Shown: positions 1 to 6,508, numbered from the stretch's first letter. The stretch: 10,203 nt of DNA from Akkermansia muciniphila (GCA_945873715.1 CAMCFL010000068.1:1-10203), one strand, 5' to 3'. Numbers and translations are program-made. The notes: generated by a model from the letters alone, not told the origin.

Positions 1-30
1 GGACCGCTGATCCTGGAGGTCGGAGTGGTT

Positions 31-293
31 TATCCGCAGATGGCGCAGATTCCGCAGATGGGGAGGCACTTGGAAGCGACCAAGGCGTGGAAACGGTCTC
101 ACCTCGCGGGTGAGAACAGAGTGCATCTGGAGTAAGTCATGGATGTAGGCCGCCTGCCCTCAGGCGGCGATGTGAAAGCGCCCGCTGAGGGCAGCGGGCC
201 TACACTCGTGACAACAAACTCAAGATGCACCCGTGAGAACACTTCAGCGGGAAATGGCCTCGTCATCTGCGCCATCTGCGCCATCTGCGGATA
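31..293. repeat. Nested inverted-repeat (REP/BIME- or MITE-like) element
   Basis: Seen directly: the outer arms 31-60 and 264-293 are inverted copies matching at 28 of 30 positions. Each is built from a 9-base unit of the type CATCTGCGC (shown in the right-arm orientation). Inside them, 121-133 and 218-230 are inverted copies (12 of 13), and inside those 144-167 and 181-204 are inverted copies (20 of 24). A further hairpin at 97-115 has a 7-base stem (TCTCACC/GGTGAGA). The whole is symmetrical about roughly position 170. It contains no credible reading frame, and it begins 44 bases beyond the stop of the DUF2723 gene. I infer a non-autonomous repeated element, which might also act as a 3' end barrier or transcript stabiliser. 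I see no target-site duplication at its edges. Confidence 0.7.
144..204. repeat. Paired hairpins forming the core of the inverted repeat
   Basis: The left arm folds on itself as CCGCCTG-ccct-CAGGCGG and the right arm as CCCGCTG-aggg-CAGCGGG. The two arms can also pair with each other through the shared TGTAGGCC end. The four positions where the arms differ are two swapped base pairs, so each arm keeps a perfect 7-base stem. This is the layout of bacterial REP/BIME elements, which are scattered in intergenic regions and mobilised by a Y1 (RAYT-type) transposase. No such transposase is present here. Confidence 0.65.
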
Positions 294-336
294 GGATTCC
301 GGTTCATAGGCTGAAACAAGAATCCAGGTCTGCCCA

Positions 337-3300
337 TCAGAGCTTCGGGTCCAGAGATGGGCGCACGAAGTCGAAGCGGGGGTCGGTCGACAGTTGGGTG
401 CGCAGGTTGGCGGCAGCCGGGTTGGTGGACAGGCGCGCATCGCTCAACTGGAAGGCTTTTCGGAGGCTGCCCGCCGTGGAGCTGGATTTACCCTGCACCG
501 CCTGGACGGCTGCCAGCTGATACCAGGCTTCCGGACTTTCCGGCATGAGCCGGGCGTACCGTTCCATGGTGGTTTCGACCCGATCCACCCGTTGCAGCTG
601 CTGGTAGGCCTGGGCCAGGGAAGCCAGCGTGCGGAGGTCCGAATCCGGCTTGGCCAGGAGGGAATCGAGGACCGCGACGCCTTCGTTGCTGCGGCCTGAG
701 TTGAACAGGCTGCTCGCCACGTTGAAGGTCGATTCCAGGTTGGTCGCGGCTTCTGCCATCGCCGCCGGTGTTCCGGAAGTGGGCATCGCGCCGGATGCGG
801 GCGGCGTGGGTGCATCCCGGTAGGGCTCCAACTGGCGGAGGAGATCGCGGATCCCGAGATTCTCGGGATCCAGTTCGTAGCAGGTCGCCACCACGCGGTA
901 GGCATCCGGATACCGGCCAAGTCCGGCCAGAAGGGAGGCATAGTTGAAGACGGTCTCGGGGCTGTAGGGACAGAAGGCGAAGGCCTGCTTCATGGCGAAC
1001 TCAGCTTCCTTCACGATCTTGGCCTGATACACCGGATCCCGTGCCTCCTGCGCACGCCATCCGTAAACCGACTTGCCGATCGCGTTGCGCAATTTGCTGA
1101 ACGCCTTCTGGGCGTTGTCGTCGCGGACGAATCGGTCGTCGCCCTTGAACCCGGAGTAATCCCGCAGGCGATAGGTCCGGATGGCGAAGTCGCAAACCTC
1201 CTTCACCGGGGTTTCGTACTGGATCCAGTTGCCGATGAAGCGCTCGGAGTACTGGGACCAGTACTCGTGGTCGCGTCGGATCTGCTCGTCGCTCAACTGC
1301 GCCACGGGCTCCCGCTCGATCTTCAGGATGATGCCGTGGGGGACCAGATGCGGATACATCCAGTCGAGCGCGAAGCTTTCTTCGACGTAGAAGGAGTGGT
1401 CGGGGTTCTTGTCAAAGATCACCTTGGTCAGGAGGCCGTTGATCGACATGACTGCCGTTTGCCCGGCGACGGATACCCGGCCATCGGGCAGTTGGGTGAG
1501 GACTTCACCCGGCTTCAATTGCTTCAGTTGAGCCCGACGTTGGGCGTCGATGCTGTACTCCTCGAAGCATCTCCGGAGATCCTCCGGCGTGGGCGTGAGG
1601 ATCTCGCGGTCGGGGTAGACCCCGCCCGGACTGATGGCGATGAGTCCGGCATAGGCCTCCTCCAGAAGAAGGCGATTGAGCCGGATCCGGGTGTGGCCCT
1701 GGGGAGCCTGCTGGGCGAAGCGGAGCACATGTTCCGACAGCTTGATCCCGGCGAACCGCTCGGGTTGGTAGAGCGAGGGTGCCTCCAGAATCTGGTTGAG
1801 GCCCTTGGTCAAGGCGTCGGCGTCCCCTGCCGCTGCGGCTCCGAGGGTCTGTTTCAGGTGGAGGCTGAGCGGATCGGTGCCGGAACTGATCCGCGCCTTG
1901 AGAACGGGAAGATCCTTGAAGTCGGCTTCCGAGAAAAAGGAGGACCCCACCCGTCGATCCTTCTCGATGCGGTCCCCCATGGCCGTCATCCAGCGATCGG
2001 ACGGGGCCATCATGCTTGCCTTCCAGTTCAGTCGATTCCTCGAAATCGACACCGCGTCGTTCAGCATCGAGTAGAAGAAGGGCGGGTCGTTCTGGGCACT
2101 GCGGTTGTAGTGCGCGCGGATGTAATCAAGGTAGGTGTTGTCCGCCAGGGCGTTCTGCGTGATGAGGTAGACATCCCTCCGATCGAACAAGGGATTCCGC
2201 CGGTCTTTTGCGGGAATGAAACTCTCGCAGAAGATCATGTAGGTCGGGCAGAAGCGGCCCGGGTCGGTCCCGCCGAACAGCACCGTGTGCTTGTCCATGG
2301 ACGGGTAGAGCGGTTTGCCAGACGCATCCTTCGGTGCCGGCGCTGCCGAGGTGTCCATTCCGGGTTCAAACATGTCGTGCCCGAACCAGTAACCGAAGTA
2401 GTGGTTGCGCTGCTCGTTCTCCGCCCAGTGGTCGAGAATGGAGTCGACCGGAATGAAGGTGAACAGTGCCAGGGTCAGGGCGAGTCGGGTCTTGCCGCTG
2501 CCCTTGCCAGGAGAATCCGTCGACGCGCCACTTCCGAATGCCGAGTTGCTGTCGCCCCAGATGATCAGGAACAGCAGAAGGACTGCGGTGATCAACAGGC
2601 TGATCCCCGCCGCCAGACGGGGGATGAAGAACACGTTCTTCGACGCATCGAAGGCGTCCACCAATTGGTACAGGTTGAGGGCCACGGCCAGCATTCCGCC
2701 GCCAACCAGCCAGAGGCGCCACTGGTGGAAGACGTTCTGCAGGAAGCCTCCGACAATGGCCATCCCATAGCCGATCACCATCGCGATCATGACGTGCGAG
2801 GAGGTGTAGAAGACCTTCACCAACTCTCTGGACTGTTTGTCGGTCTGACCGTTGAGCAGGTAGATGAGAAGGAAGGCGAGGCAGAGGTAGATGGTTCCCA
2901 GACCAATCAGCCATCCACGTTCGCGGAGGCGCATTCGATGGATCAGGAAGAACGGGACGATTGCCAGGATCAGGTTTGCCCAGTTGAACTCGTCCTTCAC
3001 GCCCTCGAAGTAGGCGAAAATCTGACCGAACGAGATGCCGGGTGAGGTCTTCTCGTACTGTCCGCGGGTGAAGGCATGGACCAGGCCATCCCAGACCCGC
3101 GGGTATCCCCAGTTCAGCGGCGGATTCGTCACCGACGCCAAGGGCATGTAAAAGTAGAGCGAGGCACCGACGCCGAATGCGATGGCAGAGAAGAGCACGA
3201 CGTGAAGGCGGGTGCCCAGGCGGTTGGTCAGGACTGCCGTCCAGGCACAGCCCACAGCGGAGAGGATGCCGACCAGATTGAAGATCAACAGCAGGGACGG

Positions 3301-4134
3301 GTTCTCGACGAAGACCTTGATCTTGCCGCTGGCATGCATGCCCAGCGCCGCAATCCAGATCACCGTGTTCAACAGCAGGAAGTCACGCCCCACCCGTCGA
3401 TCGGCCATCAGGACGACGACCTCGAGTCCCATCGCTCCGACGATCAGGGTCTGGTGGTTGCAGAAGCAGATGCCGAACAGGAAGCATCCGAGGTAAAGCG
3501 TCCATCGTTGGTGGGGAAGCCAGGTGTAGCGTTTGAGGCATACCAGGACTCCCATCAATGACCAGACCGCGATCGTGTACACCTCGACGATCACCGCCTG
3601 GCTCCAGATGTAGCCGTTGAATCCCAAGAGCATCCCCGAGACGAAGCCCGTCACCAGCGAGATCCAGTTGTCCAACGAACGGTCGCGACCCTTGAACAGA
3701 TCCACCCCGTCGAGGATCAACGCTGATCCCCGCGATACCAGCAGCGCAACCATCCCGGCCGACATCGCTGCGGCGAACGCGGACGACACCGCCACGCGCC
3801 AAGCGATGTTGGAAAATGGCAGGAGCTTGGTGAACAACCACGTGTAGAGGGTCCAGACCGGGTAACCGGGAGGGTGGGGAACCCCGGCGTACATCGAGGC
3901 CACCGCCAGTTCGCCTGAGTCTTCCAGTGTCAGGTCCGGTGCGATGGTCAGCAGGTAGCCGATCATCACCAGGACCGAGACGAGGGCGAACGCCAGCCAG
4001 TCCACCCGTCGGAACAAGCGGCTCAAGGCAGGCATGGCCGGGGTGATCTCTCCCGGATCACCGGGGAGCGGATTGGGTCTAGGACTCGCTGGCGACGGGG
4101 GGCGCGCAGCTGCGGGGGAACTCATTTGTGCCAT
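337..4134 (-). CDS. DUF2723 family GT-C-fold membrane glycosyltransferase-like protein with TPR-like tail
   Basis: A 1265-residue integral membrane protein. Residues about 45-565 hold a long series of hydrophobic segments. The first periplasmic loop carries the acidic pair E71-D72 in LEDSGEL and the HPPGYP motif at 87-92, which are typical of DUF2723. That family is related to eukaryotic TMEM260, a protein O-mannosyltransferase with a GT-C fold that uses lipid-linked sugars. Residues from about 565 form a soluble region that opens with the NEQRNHYFGYWFGHDMF stretch and FGGTDPGRFCPTYMIFCES, which I recognise from verrucomicrobial members. Helical TPR-like repeats follow at about 1040-1100 and 1139-1240. 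The transferase role and extracytoplasmic acceptor are inferred from the family. The substrate is unknown. The ATG at 4134 lies 21 bases after the stop of the small membrane protein and has no strong Shine-Dalgarno, so translational coupling is likely. M34 (MPALSRLF) is an alternative start just before the first membrane segment. Confidence 0.9.
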   Translation of the reverse strand: MAQMSSPAAARPPSPASPRPNPLPGDPGEITPAMPALSRLFRRVDWLAFALVSVLVMIGYLLTIAPDLTLEDSGELAVASMYAGVPHPPGYPVWTLYTWLFTKLLPFSNIAWRVAVSSAFAAAMSAGMVALLVSRGSALILDGVDLFKGRDRSLDNWISLVTGFVSGMLLGFNGYIWSQAVIVEVYTIAVWSLMGVLVCLKRYTWLPHQRWTLYLGCFLFGICFCNHQTLIVGAMGLEVVVLMADRRVGRDFLLLNTVIWIAALGMHASGKIKVFVENPSLLLIFNLVGILSAVGCAWTAVLTNRLGTRLHVVLFSAIAFGVGASLYFYMPLASVTNPPLNWGYPRVWDGLVHAFTRGQYEKTSPGISFGQIFAYFEGVKDEFNWANLILAIVPFFLIHRMRLRERGWLIGLGTIYLCLAFLLIYLLNGQTDKQSRELVKVFYTSSHVMIAMVIGYGMAIVGGFLQNVFHQWRLWLVGGGMLAVALNLYQLVDAFDASKNVFFIPRLAAGISLLITAVLLLFLIIWGDSNSAFGSGASTDSPGKGSGKTRLALTLALFTFIPVDSILDHWAENEQRNHYFGYWFGHDMFEPGMDTSAAPAPKDASGKPLYPSMDKHTVLFGGTDPGRFCPTYMIFCESFIPAKDRRNPLFDRRDVYLITQNALADNTYLDYIRAHYNRSAQNDPPFFYSMLNDAVSISRNRLNWKASMMAPSDRWMTAMGDRIEKDRRVGSSFFSEADFKDLPVLKARISSGTDPLSLHLKQTLGAAAAGDADALTKGLNQILEAPSLYQPERFAGIKLSEHVLRFAQQAPQGHTRIRLNRLLLEEAYAGLIAISPGGVYPDREILTPTPEDLRRCFEEYSIDAQRRAQLKQLKPGEVLTQLPDGRVSVAGQTAVMSINGLLTKVIFDKNPDHSFYVEESFALDWMYPHLVPHGIILKIEREPVAQLSDEQIRRDHEYWSQYSERFIGNWIQYETPVKEVCDFAIRTYRLRDYSGFKGDDRFVRDDNAQKAFSKLRNAIGKSVYGWRAQEARDPVYQAKIVKEAEFAMKQAFAFCPYSPETVFNYASLLAGLGRYPDAYRVVATCYELDPENLGIRDLLRQLEPYRDAPTPPASGAMPTSGTPAAMAEAATNLESTFNVASSLFNSGRSNEGVAVLDSLLAKPDSDLRTLASLAQAYQQLQRVDRVETTMERYARLMPESPEAWYQLAAVQAVQGKSSSTAGSLRKAFQLSDARLSTNPAAANLRTQLSTDPRFDFVRPSLDPKL

Positions 4135-4155
4135 GTGGAAAGGGGAAATCAGAGG

Positions 4156-4482
4156 TCAGAGCGCAGTCTGCGACGCGTTCGTACCGGGAAAAGTCGCGCG
4201 ATTGGTCAGGGTGAAGCTGGCAACGGGAAGGCAGTTCTGGGCGACCAACGCCGAAACACCGGCGAGACCGCCAGCACGACCGCTGGCGGCCGTTGCTGAG
4301 GCCGGGGACCAGGCGACAGTCAGGGCGCAAACCCAAGCGGACGCGACGACCAGTCCAGCCCGGATCCAGGGCACTCCCAATCTCCCGGCAAATCGGGCCG
4401 CCGTCCCCGGTTCGAAGATGCGCCGCCGAAGTGATTCAGAGGGGCCGCGAGGCTTCCATGGTCGGATGGGCGTGGGGTTCAT
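4156..4482 (-). CDS. Small single-pass membrane protein coupled to an ECF sigma factor (possible mini anti-sigma)
   Basis: A 108-residue protein whose ATG overlaps the sigma stop codon as ATGA at 4482-4479, a strong sign of translational coupling. It has a basic N-terminal segment with WKPRGPSESLRRRIF at 9-23, one hydrophobic helix at about 40-59 (AGLVVASAWVCALTVAW), and a short C-terminal part ending with ASFTLTNRATFPGT. I recall comparable short proteins directly after ECF sigma genes in Verrucomicrobiota, with a W-x-P-R-x-P-S-x-x-L start and a late TN motif. I know no assigned function for them. The position, the single membrane helix and the cytosolic basic N-terminus suggest a minimal membrane anchor or regulator for the sigma factor. 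It lacks any recognisable zinc-binding anti-sigma (H-x3-C-x2-C) motif, so this role is inference. Confidence 0.75.
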   Translation of the reverse strand: MNPTPIRPWKPRGPSESLRRRIFEPGTAARFAGRLGVPWIRAGLVVASAWVCALTVAWSPASATAASGRAGGLAGVSALVAQNCLPVASFTLTNRATFPGTNASQTAL

Positions 4483-4997
4483 CGATTGAAGCAGGGTGAA
4501 AAATCAGGGTCCAGATCGAGGTGAAGTCGCCGCCGCAGGTGGTCCATTCCGTAACGGTACCGCCCAGCCGCCGTGTTTGGGCTCGCACCGGTCATTTCGG
4601 CAATCTCTTCGAACGTCAGTCCGTGCCAAAACCGCAGCACGATGACTTCGCGCTGTTCTTCGGCGAGCTGCGTCAGCTCCTTCATCGCCCTGGACTCGGC
4701 TGGGTGCGGTGCGTCCGAAGGGTCAAACCAGTGGTCGGACTCCAACTCGCGGGCCAGCCGACGCCAAAGGCTGCGCTTGCGGTTCAGGGCACGGTTTCGG
4801 AAGGAGCGGACCAGATACTGGGCCGGTTGACGGGGGCACTCGTCGAGTTGGAGCAAGGCGGCGAAGACGTCCTGCACAGCATCCTCAGCTTCGCTATGAC
4901 CAAGGCCCAGAGCGCGCCCGTAAAGGATCAAACCCGCAGCCTGAGCTTCGAAAAGCTCCTCGGCCCAGTGCTTGTCTGCGCTCGTCCCAACATCCAT
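4479..4997 (-). CDS. ECF-type RNA polymerase sigma factor
   Basis: A 172-residue sigma-70 family protein of ECF size. Region 2 runs from WAEELFEAQ through the EAEDAVQDVFAALLQL segment, which is the core RNA polymerase contact, to the -10-binding YLVRSFRNRALNRKR part. Region 4 holds EEQREVIVLRFWHGLTFEEI followed by a helix-turn-helix (AEMTGASPNTAAGRYRYGMD) for -35 recognition. I chose the ATG at 4997. The same frame reaches a TTG at 5045 that would add 16 residues, but that stretch looks unlike an ECF N-terminus, and the TTG sits in a TTGACG that could be a -35 element. The sigma is first in a run with the small membrane protein and the DUF2723 gene, so it may control its own operon. The signal and target promoters are unknown. 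Confidence 0.93.
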   Translation of the reverse strand: MDVGTSADKHWAEELFEAQAAGLILYGRALGLGHSEAEDAVQDVFAALLQLDECPRQPAQYLVRSFRNRALNRKRSLWRRLARELESDHWFDPSDAPHPAESRAMKELTQLAEEQREVIVLRFWHGLTFEEIAEMTGASPNTAAGRYRYGMDHLRRRLHLDLDPDFSPCFNR

Positions 4998-5177
4998 TTC
5001 AAAGAGAATGACACCAACGCCCGCGAATTTGTATGGGGACGTCAAAAATTGTTGGGGATCCCACGACGTCGAGGAGCCTAACGGTGGCGATCAATCGGGG
5101 TTTACGAAGTCGGTTTGATTCGGGCCGAAGTAGGCCATGCCAGAGCCAGGGCGCAAGGCCCGCCCGGTTGGCCGGGA
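4998..5177. other. Gap between the AbrB-like gene and the sigma gene
   Basis: These 180 bases separate two minus-strand genes and must hold the sigma-operon promoter if the operon has its own. I see a TTGACG reading leftward from 5045, but no convincing -10 at 16-18 bases. There is also an 8-base palindrome CGACGTCG at 5064-5071, and a 5-base-stem hairpin CCCGG-ttgg-CCGGG at 5163-5176, immediately after the AbrB-like stop, without a T-run. I do not see a toxin or other gene here. Confidence 0.4.
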
Positions 5178-5444
5178 TCACCCTTCGCTGTCGGTGTCCA
5201 CGTCCGGAATGAGACCGGACCAGACCAGAATCCCCCTCTTTCGATGCAGGTGCTTTCCGGCGGAAGGCTTGGTCTTGGGAGCTTCGGGTTTGAGAGGGCG
5301 AAGCAGCACCCCCTCCGCGGTACGCTCCAGGCCGAAAGCCTGCCCTGGGAGGAAACCCATGTCCTTGGGGAGGGTGATCCTTCGCCTGTCGTCGATCGTG
5401 GCCGGAGCCTTCATGCGTGGGGGTTCAACCCACTCCCTCTTCAT
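5178..5444 (-). CDS. AbrB/MazE/SpoVT-type swapped-hairpin DNA-binding protein (orphan antitoxin-like)
   Basis: An 88-residue protein with the swapped-hairpin beta-barrel signature TIDDRRRITLPKDMG at about 15-29. It is followed by G-Q-x-F-x-L-E-R and a strand ending GVLLRPLKP, as in AbrB, MazE and VapB-type proteins, which bind DNA as dimers. The C-terminal tail carries basic residues and the GILVWSGLIP stretch. In related antitoxins this region precedes a longer acidic toxin-binding segment, but here the protein stops soon after at PDVDTDSEG. Starts are ambiguous: ATG 5444 (chosen), ATG 5414 (78 residues, just before the domain), or GTG 5489 (103 residues). None has a good Shine-Dalgarno. No MazF or PIN toxin is adjacent on either side. 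It may be a solitary transcription regulator or the remains of a toxin-antitoxin pair. Confidence 0.75.
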   Translation of the reverse strand: MKREWVEPPRMKAPATIDDRRRITLPKDMGFLPGQAFGLERTAEGVLLRPLKPEAPKTKPSAGKHLHRKRGILVWSGLIPDVDTDSEG

Positions 5445-5485
5445 CGGCAAGGCCGGCCTGGACCGCGGCGAGTTCGATCCTCGAG

Positions 5486-5834
5486 TCACCGGCCGGGCAC
5501 AAGAAACTTCTGCTCCCGCGCCGGGGAGATGAATGCCGCCCGGAGGCCAATCTCCCTCGCGTTGGAGAAACCATCACGAAGGAACTCGTCCGCGGCAGCT
5601 CGGGAGCGGAAGAGCGTCTTCCTCCGCTTCTCGGCCTAGCTGGCCGGGATGTCGACCATCCTGGCGGGCCGCCCTCGATGGGTGGATTGCAGGAAGAGCG
5701 GGGCGCTTTGCATTGGGCCTGGCGGTTTCCAAGCCGGTTTCCAAAATGGGCAGTCGAAGACCGTGTGAACGGGTTCGAGGAAGGGAAGGCTTAGGACAGG
5801 GGTGGTAGCAACTTCTGCCCAGAAAGTGGGCGTT
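5486..5834 (-). pseudogene. Interrupted reading frame beside tRNA-Leu, unrecognised
   Basis: On the minus strand one frame stays open from a stop near 5834 down to a TAG at 5638-5636, then stays open again for 49 codons to a TGA at 5488-5486. The 49-codon part (starting AEKRRKTLFRSRAAADEFL) is mostly G or C at third positions, as real genes here are. Its RKTLF-x-SRAAADEF pattern is faintly like the N-terminal arm-binding region of tyrosine recombinases. Its TGA overlaps the GTG at 5489 of the AbrB-like frame. The upstream part includes PFWKPAWKPP, which reflects a short direct repeat (GGTTTCCAA at 5724-5732 and 5736-5744), and then RGRPARMVDIPAS before the TAG. I do not recognise it with confidence. 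It may be an eroded gene, an interspersed repeat, or chance openness in GC-rich DNA. Confidence 0.25.
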
Positions 5835-5872
5835 TCTCAGGGGTTATCGGAAGAATTCCCCGACCCCGCGAA

Positions 5873-5957
5873 TGGTGCGCACGGCAGGACTTGAACCTGC
5901 ACGCCTTACGGCACTACCACCTCAAAGTAGCGCGTCTGCCAATTCCGCCACGTGCGC
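5873..5957 (-). tRNA. tRNA-Leu (anticodon GAG)
   Basis: A complete class II tRNA of 85 nt including an encoded CCA. The acceptor stem is GCGCACG (5951-5957) with its partner at 5877-5883, followed by discriminator A and CCA at 5875-5873. The anticodon arm is CTACT-TTGAGGT-GGTAG, giving GAG for CUC/CUU leucine codons. A long variable arm with a GCC-GTAA-GGC stem confirms the leucine class. The T arm is GCAGG-TTCAAGT-CCTGC. It lies 43 bases after tRNA-Pro on the same strand, and the two are probably co-transcribed. Confidence 0.97.
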
Positions 5958-6000
5958 AACAAACCTTCCCCGAAGGGATCCCTGTTGAAGGGGAACAAAG

Positions 6001-6078
6001 TGGTCGGGGCGGTGAGATTTGAACTCACGACCTCTTGGACCCGAACCAAGCGCGCTAGCCATGCTACGCTACGCCCCG
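6001..6078 (-). tRNA. tRNA-Pro (anticodon CGG)
   Basis: A 78-nt tRNA with encoded CCA. The acceptor stem CGGGGCG (6072-6078) pairs with CGCCCCG (6005-6011), then discriminator A and CCA. The anticodon arm CTTGG-TTCGGGT-CCAAG reads CCG. The variable loop is a short AGGTC and the T arm is GTGAG-TTCAAAT-CTCAC. It is the upstream member of the tRNA pair and is transcribed away from the ribosomal operon. Confidence 0.97.
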
Positions 6079-6128
6079 AACCAAAATGCGGGCGGAACAT
6101 GGTCAACTGCCGGCTTCGCTGCAATCGT

Positions 6129-6134
6129 ATTCTA
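6129..6134 (-). promoter_or_regulatory. Possible -10 element for the tRNA pair
   Basis: On the minus strand TAGAAT (5 of 6 matches to TATAAT) lies about 50 bases upstream of the tRNA-Pro 5' end, a reasonable place for the tRNA transcript start. No good -35 hexamer sits 16-18 bases further upstream, so this is tentative. Confidence 0.25.
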
Positions 6135-6215
6135 TCGGGGAACCCGAAAAGATTTTGGAAGACCGTCCCAGTACCCAGCCCTTGAGCCCCGTCCACTACC
6201 CCCATTGGCTCCAAC

Positions 6216-6233
6216 CTGGTTCGCGTGAACCAG
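6216..6233. other. Perfect 7-base hairpin between the divergent transcripts
   Basis: CTGGTTC-gcgt-GAACCAG forms a perfect stem. TTGG (6205-6208) and CCAA (6234-6237) can add a lower stem across a bulge. No T-run follows on either strand, so it is not a standard terminator. It lies in the gap between the tRNA genes and rplB, where a regulatory site could act on either side. Confidence 0.35.
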
Positions 6234-6270
6234 CCAACATCGTCGTCGCTCGGACTCGAACAGGCGGTTG

Positions 6271-6283
6271 AGGTCTGAGACCT
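6271..6283. other. 13-base palindrome AGGTCT-g-AGACCT
   Basis: Perfect 6-base arms around one base, just before the short frame at 6289. The size and symmetry would suit a dimeric repressor site, but chance is a real alternative and no second copy is seen in the window. Confidence 0.2.
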
Positions 6284-6288
6284 GATCG

Positions 6289-6453
6289 ATGGTGCCCAAT
6301 GTTCACCGGACCCGGTGCCCGAGGACGTGTGCCCTTTCCCGAATCGGTGGCGAAAGAGTCGGCATCACTGCACTTGCTGAAGGCTTCGCAGCGGTCAATG
6401 AAGCCGCCAGGACGGGTCGCAAGCCAGCAGCCCGAAAGGAGTCGATGAATTAG
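6289..6453 (+). pseudogene. Short frame with protein-like C-terminal tail, possibly a gene remnant
   Basis: A 54-codon frame from ATG 6289 to TAG 6453. The first ~17 residues look random and Cys/Arg-rich. The remainder, beginning RIGGERVGITALAEGFAAVN and ending EAARTGRKPAARKESMN, reads like the last helix and basic tail of a real protein. The ALAEGFAAVNEAARTGRK pattern is loosely reminiscent of the C-terminal helix of Gfo/Idh/MocA oxidoreductases (...AARTGRPV). There is no Shine-Dalgarno before the ATG and no matching N-terminal domain upstream in any frame. I read it as a possible 3' remnant left by a rearrangement between the tRNAs and rplB. A small real gene or chance frame is also possible. 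Confidence 0.3.
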
Positions 6454-6480
6454 CCTTCAGCAGATTTTCCAAAAAAAGCA

Positions 6481-6508
6481 TTGCGACTCTGCCTTGGATT
6501 TCTAATCT
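6481..6508 (+). promoter_or_regulatory. Candidate promoter of the ribosomal operon
   Basis: TTGCGA (6481-6486) and TAATCT (6503-6508) are spaced by 16 bases. TCTAAT at 6501-6506 is a closer match to the -10 consensus, but then the spacing to TTGCGA is short. A seven-A run just upstream (6471-6477) could serve as an UP-like element, as expected for a strong ribosomal promoter. The match to consensus is only partial. Some promoter is needed here because the upstream genes point the other way. Confidence 0.35.

Noticed and set aside
31..293. CRISPR array suggested by the repeated 9-base units
   Set aside because: The units are adjacent without spacers and are arranged as inverted arms, and no cas gene is nearby.
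1267..3045. Long 592-codon open frame on the plus strand inside the DUF2723 gene
   Set aside because: It is the antisense shadow of a GC-rich gene: the composition is R/D/V/Q-rich with no recognisable domain, while the minus strand encodes a clear membrane protein.
5040..5045. TTG 5045 as the sigma factor start
   Set aside because: It adds 16 residues unlike other ECF N-termini. ATG 4997 leads straight into region 2, and the TTG lies in a TTGACG hexamer.
5163..5176. CCCGG-ttgg-CCGGG hairpin after the AbrB-like stop as a terminator
   Set aside because: The stem is only 5 bases and no T-run follows, so it cannot be called a terminator.
4999..5181. 60-codon minus-strand frame after the AbrB-like gene, overlapping its stop as GTGA
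   Set aside because: It does not resemble a MazF or PIN toxin, has no binding site, and runs into the upstream part of the sigma gene region.
5817..5831. GCCCA-gaaag-TGGGC hairpin downstream of the tRNA-Leu 3' end as a tRNA terminator
   Set aside because: Short stem and no T-run on the minus strand; kept only as a weak structure.
5906..6228. Open frames on both strands across the tRNA genes, such as one containing VGAVRFELTTS
   Set aside because: They are translations of the two tRNA genes, a well-known annotation artefact, and overlap complete cloverleaf structures.
6249..6264. TTCGAGTCC-like stretch on the minus strand resembling a tRNA T loop
   Set aside because: The flanking bases do not pair as a T stem and no acceptor or anticodon arm is found, so it is not a tRNA or clear tRNA fragment.
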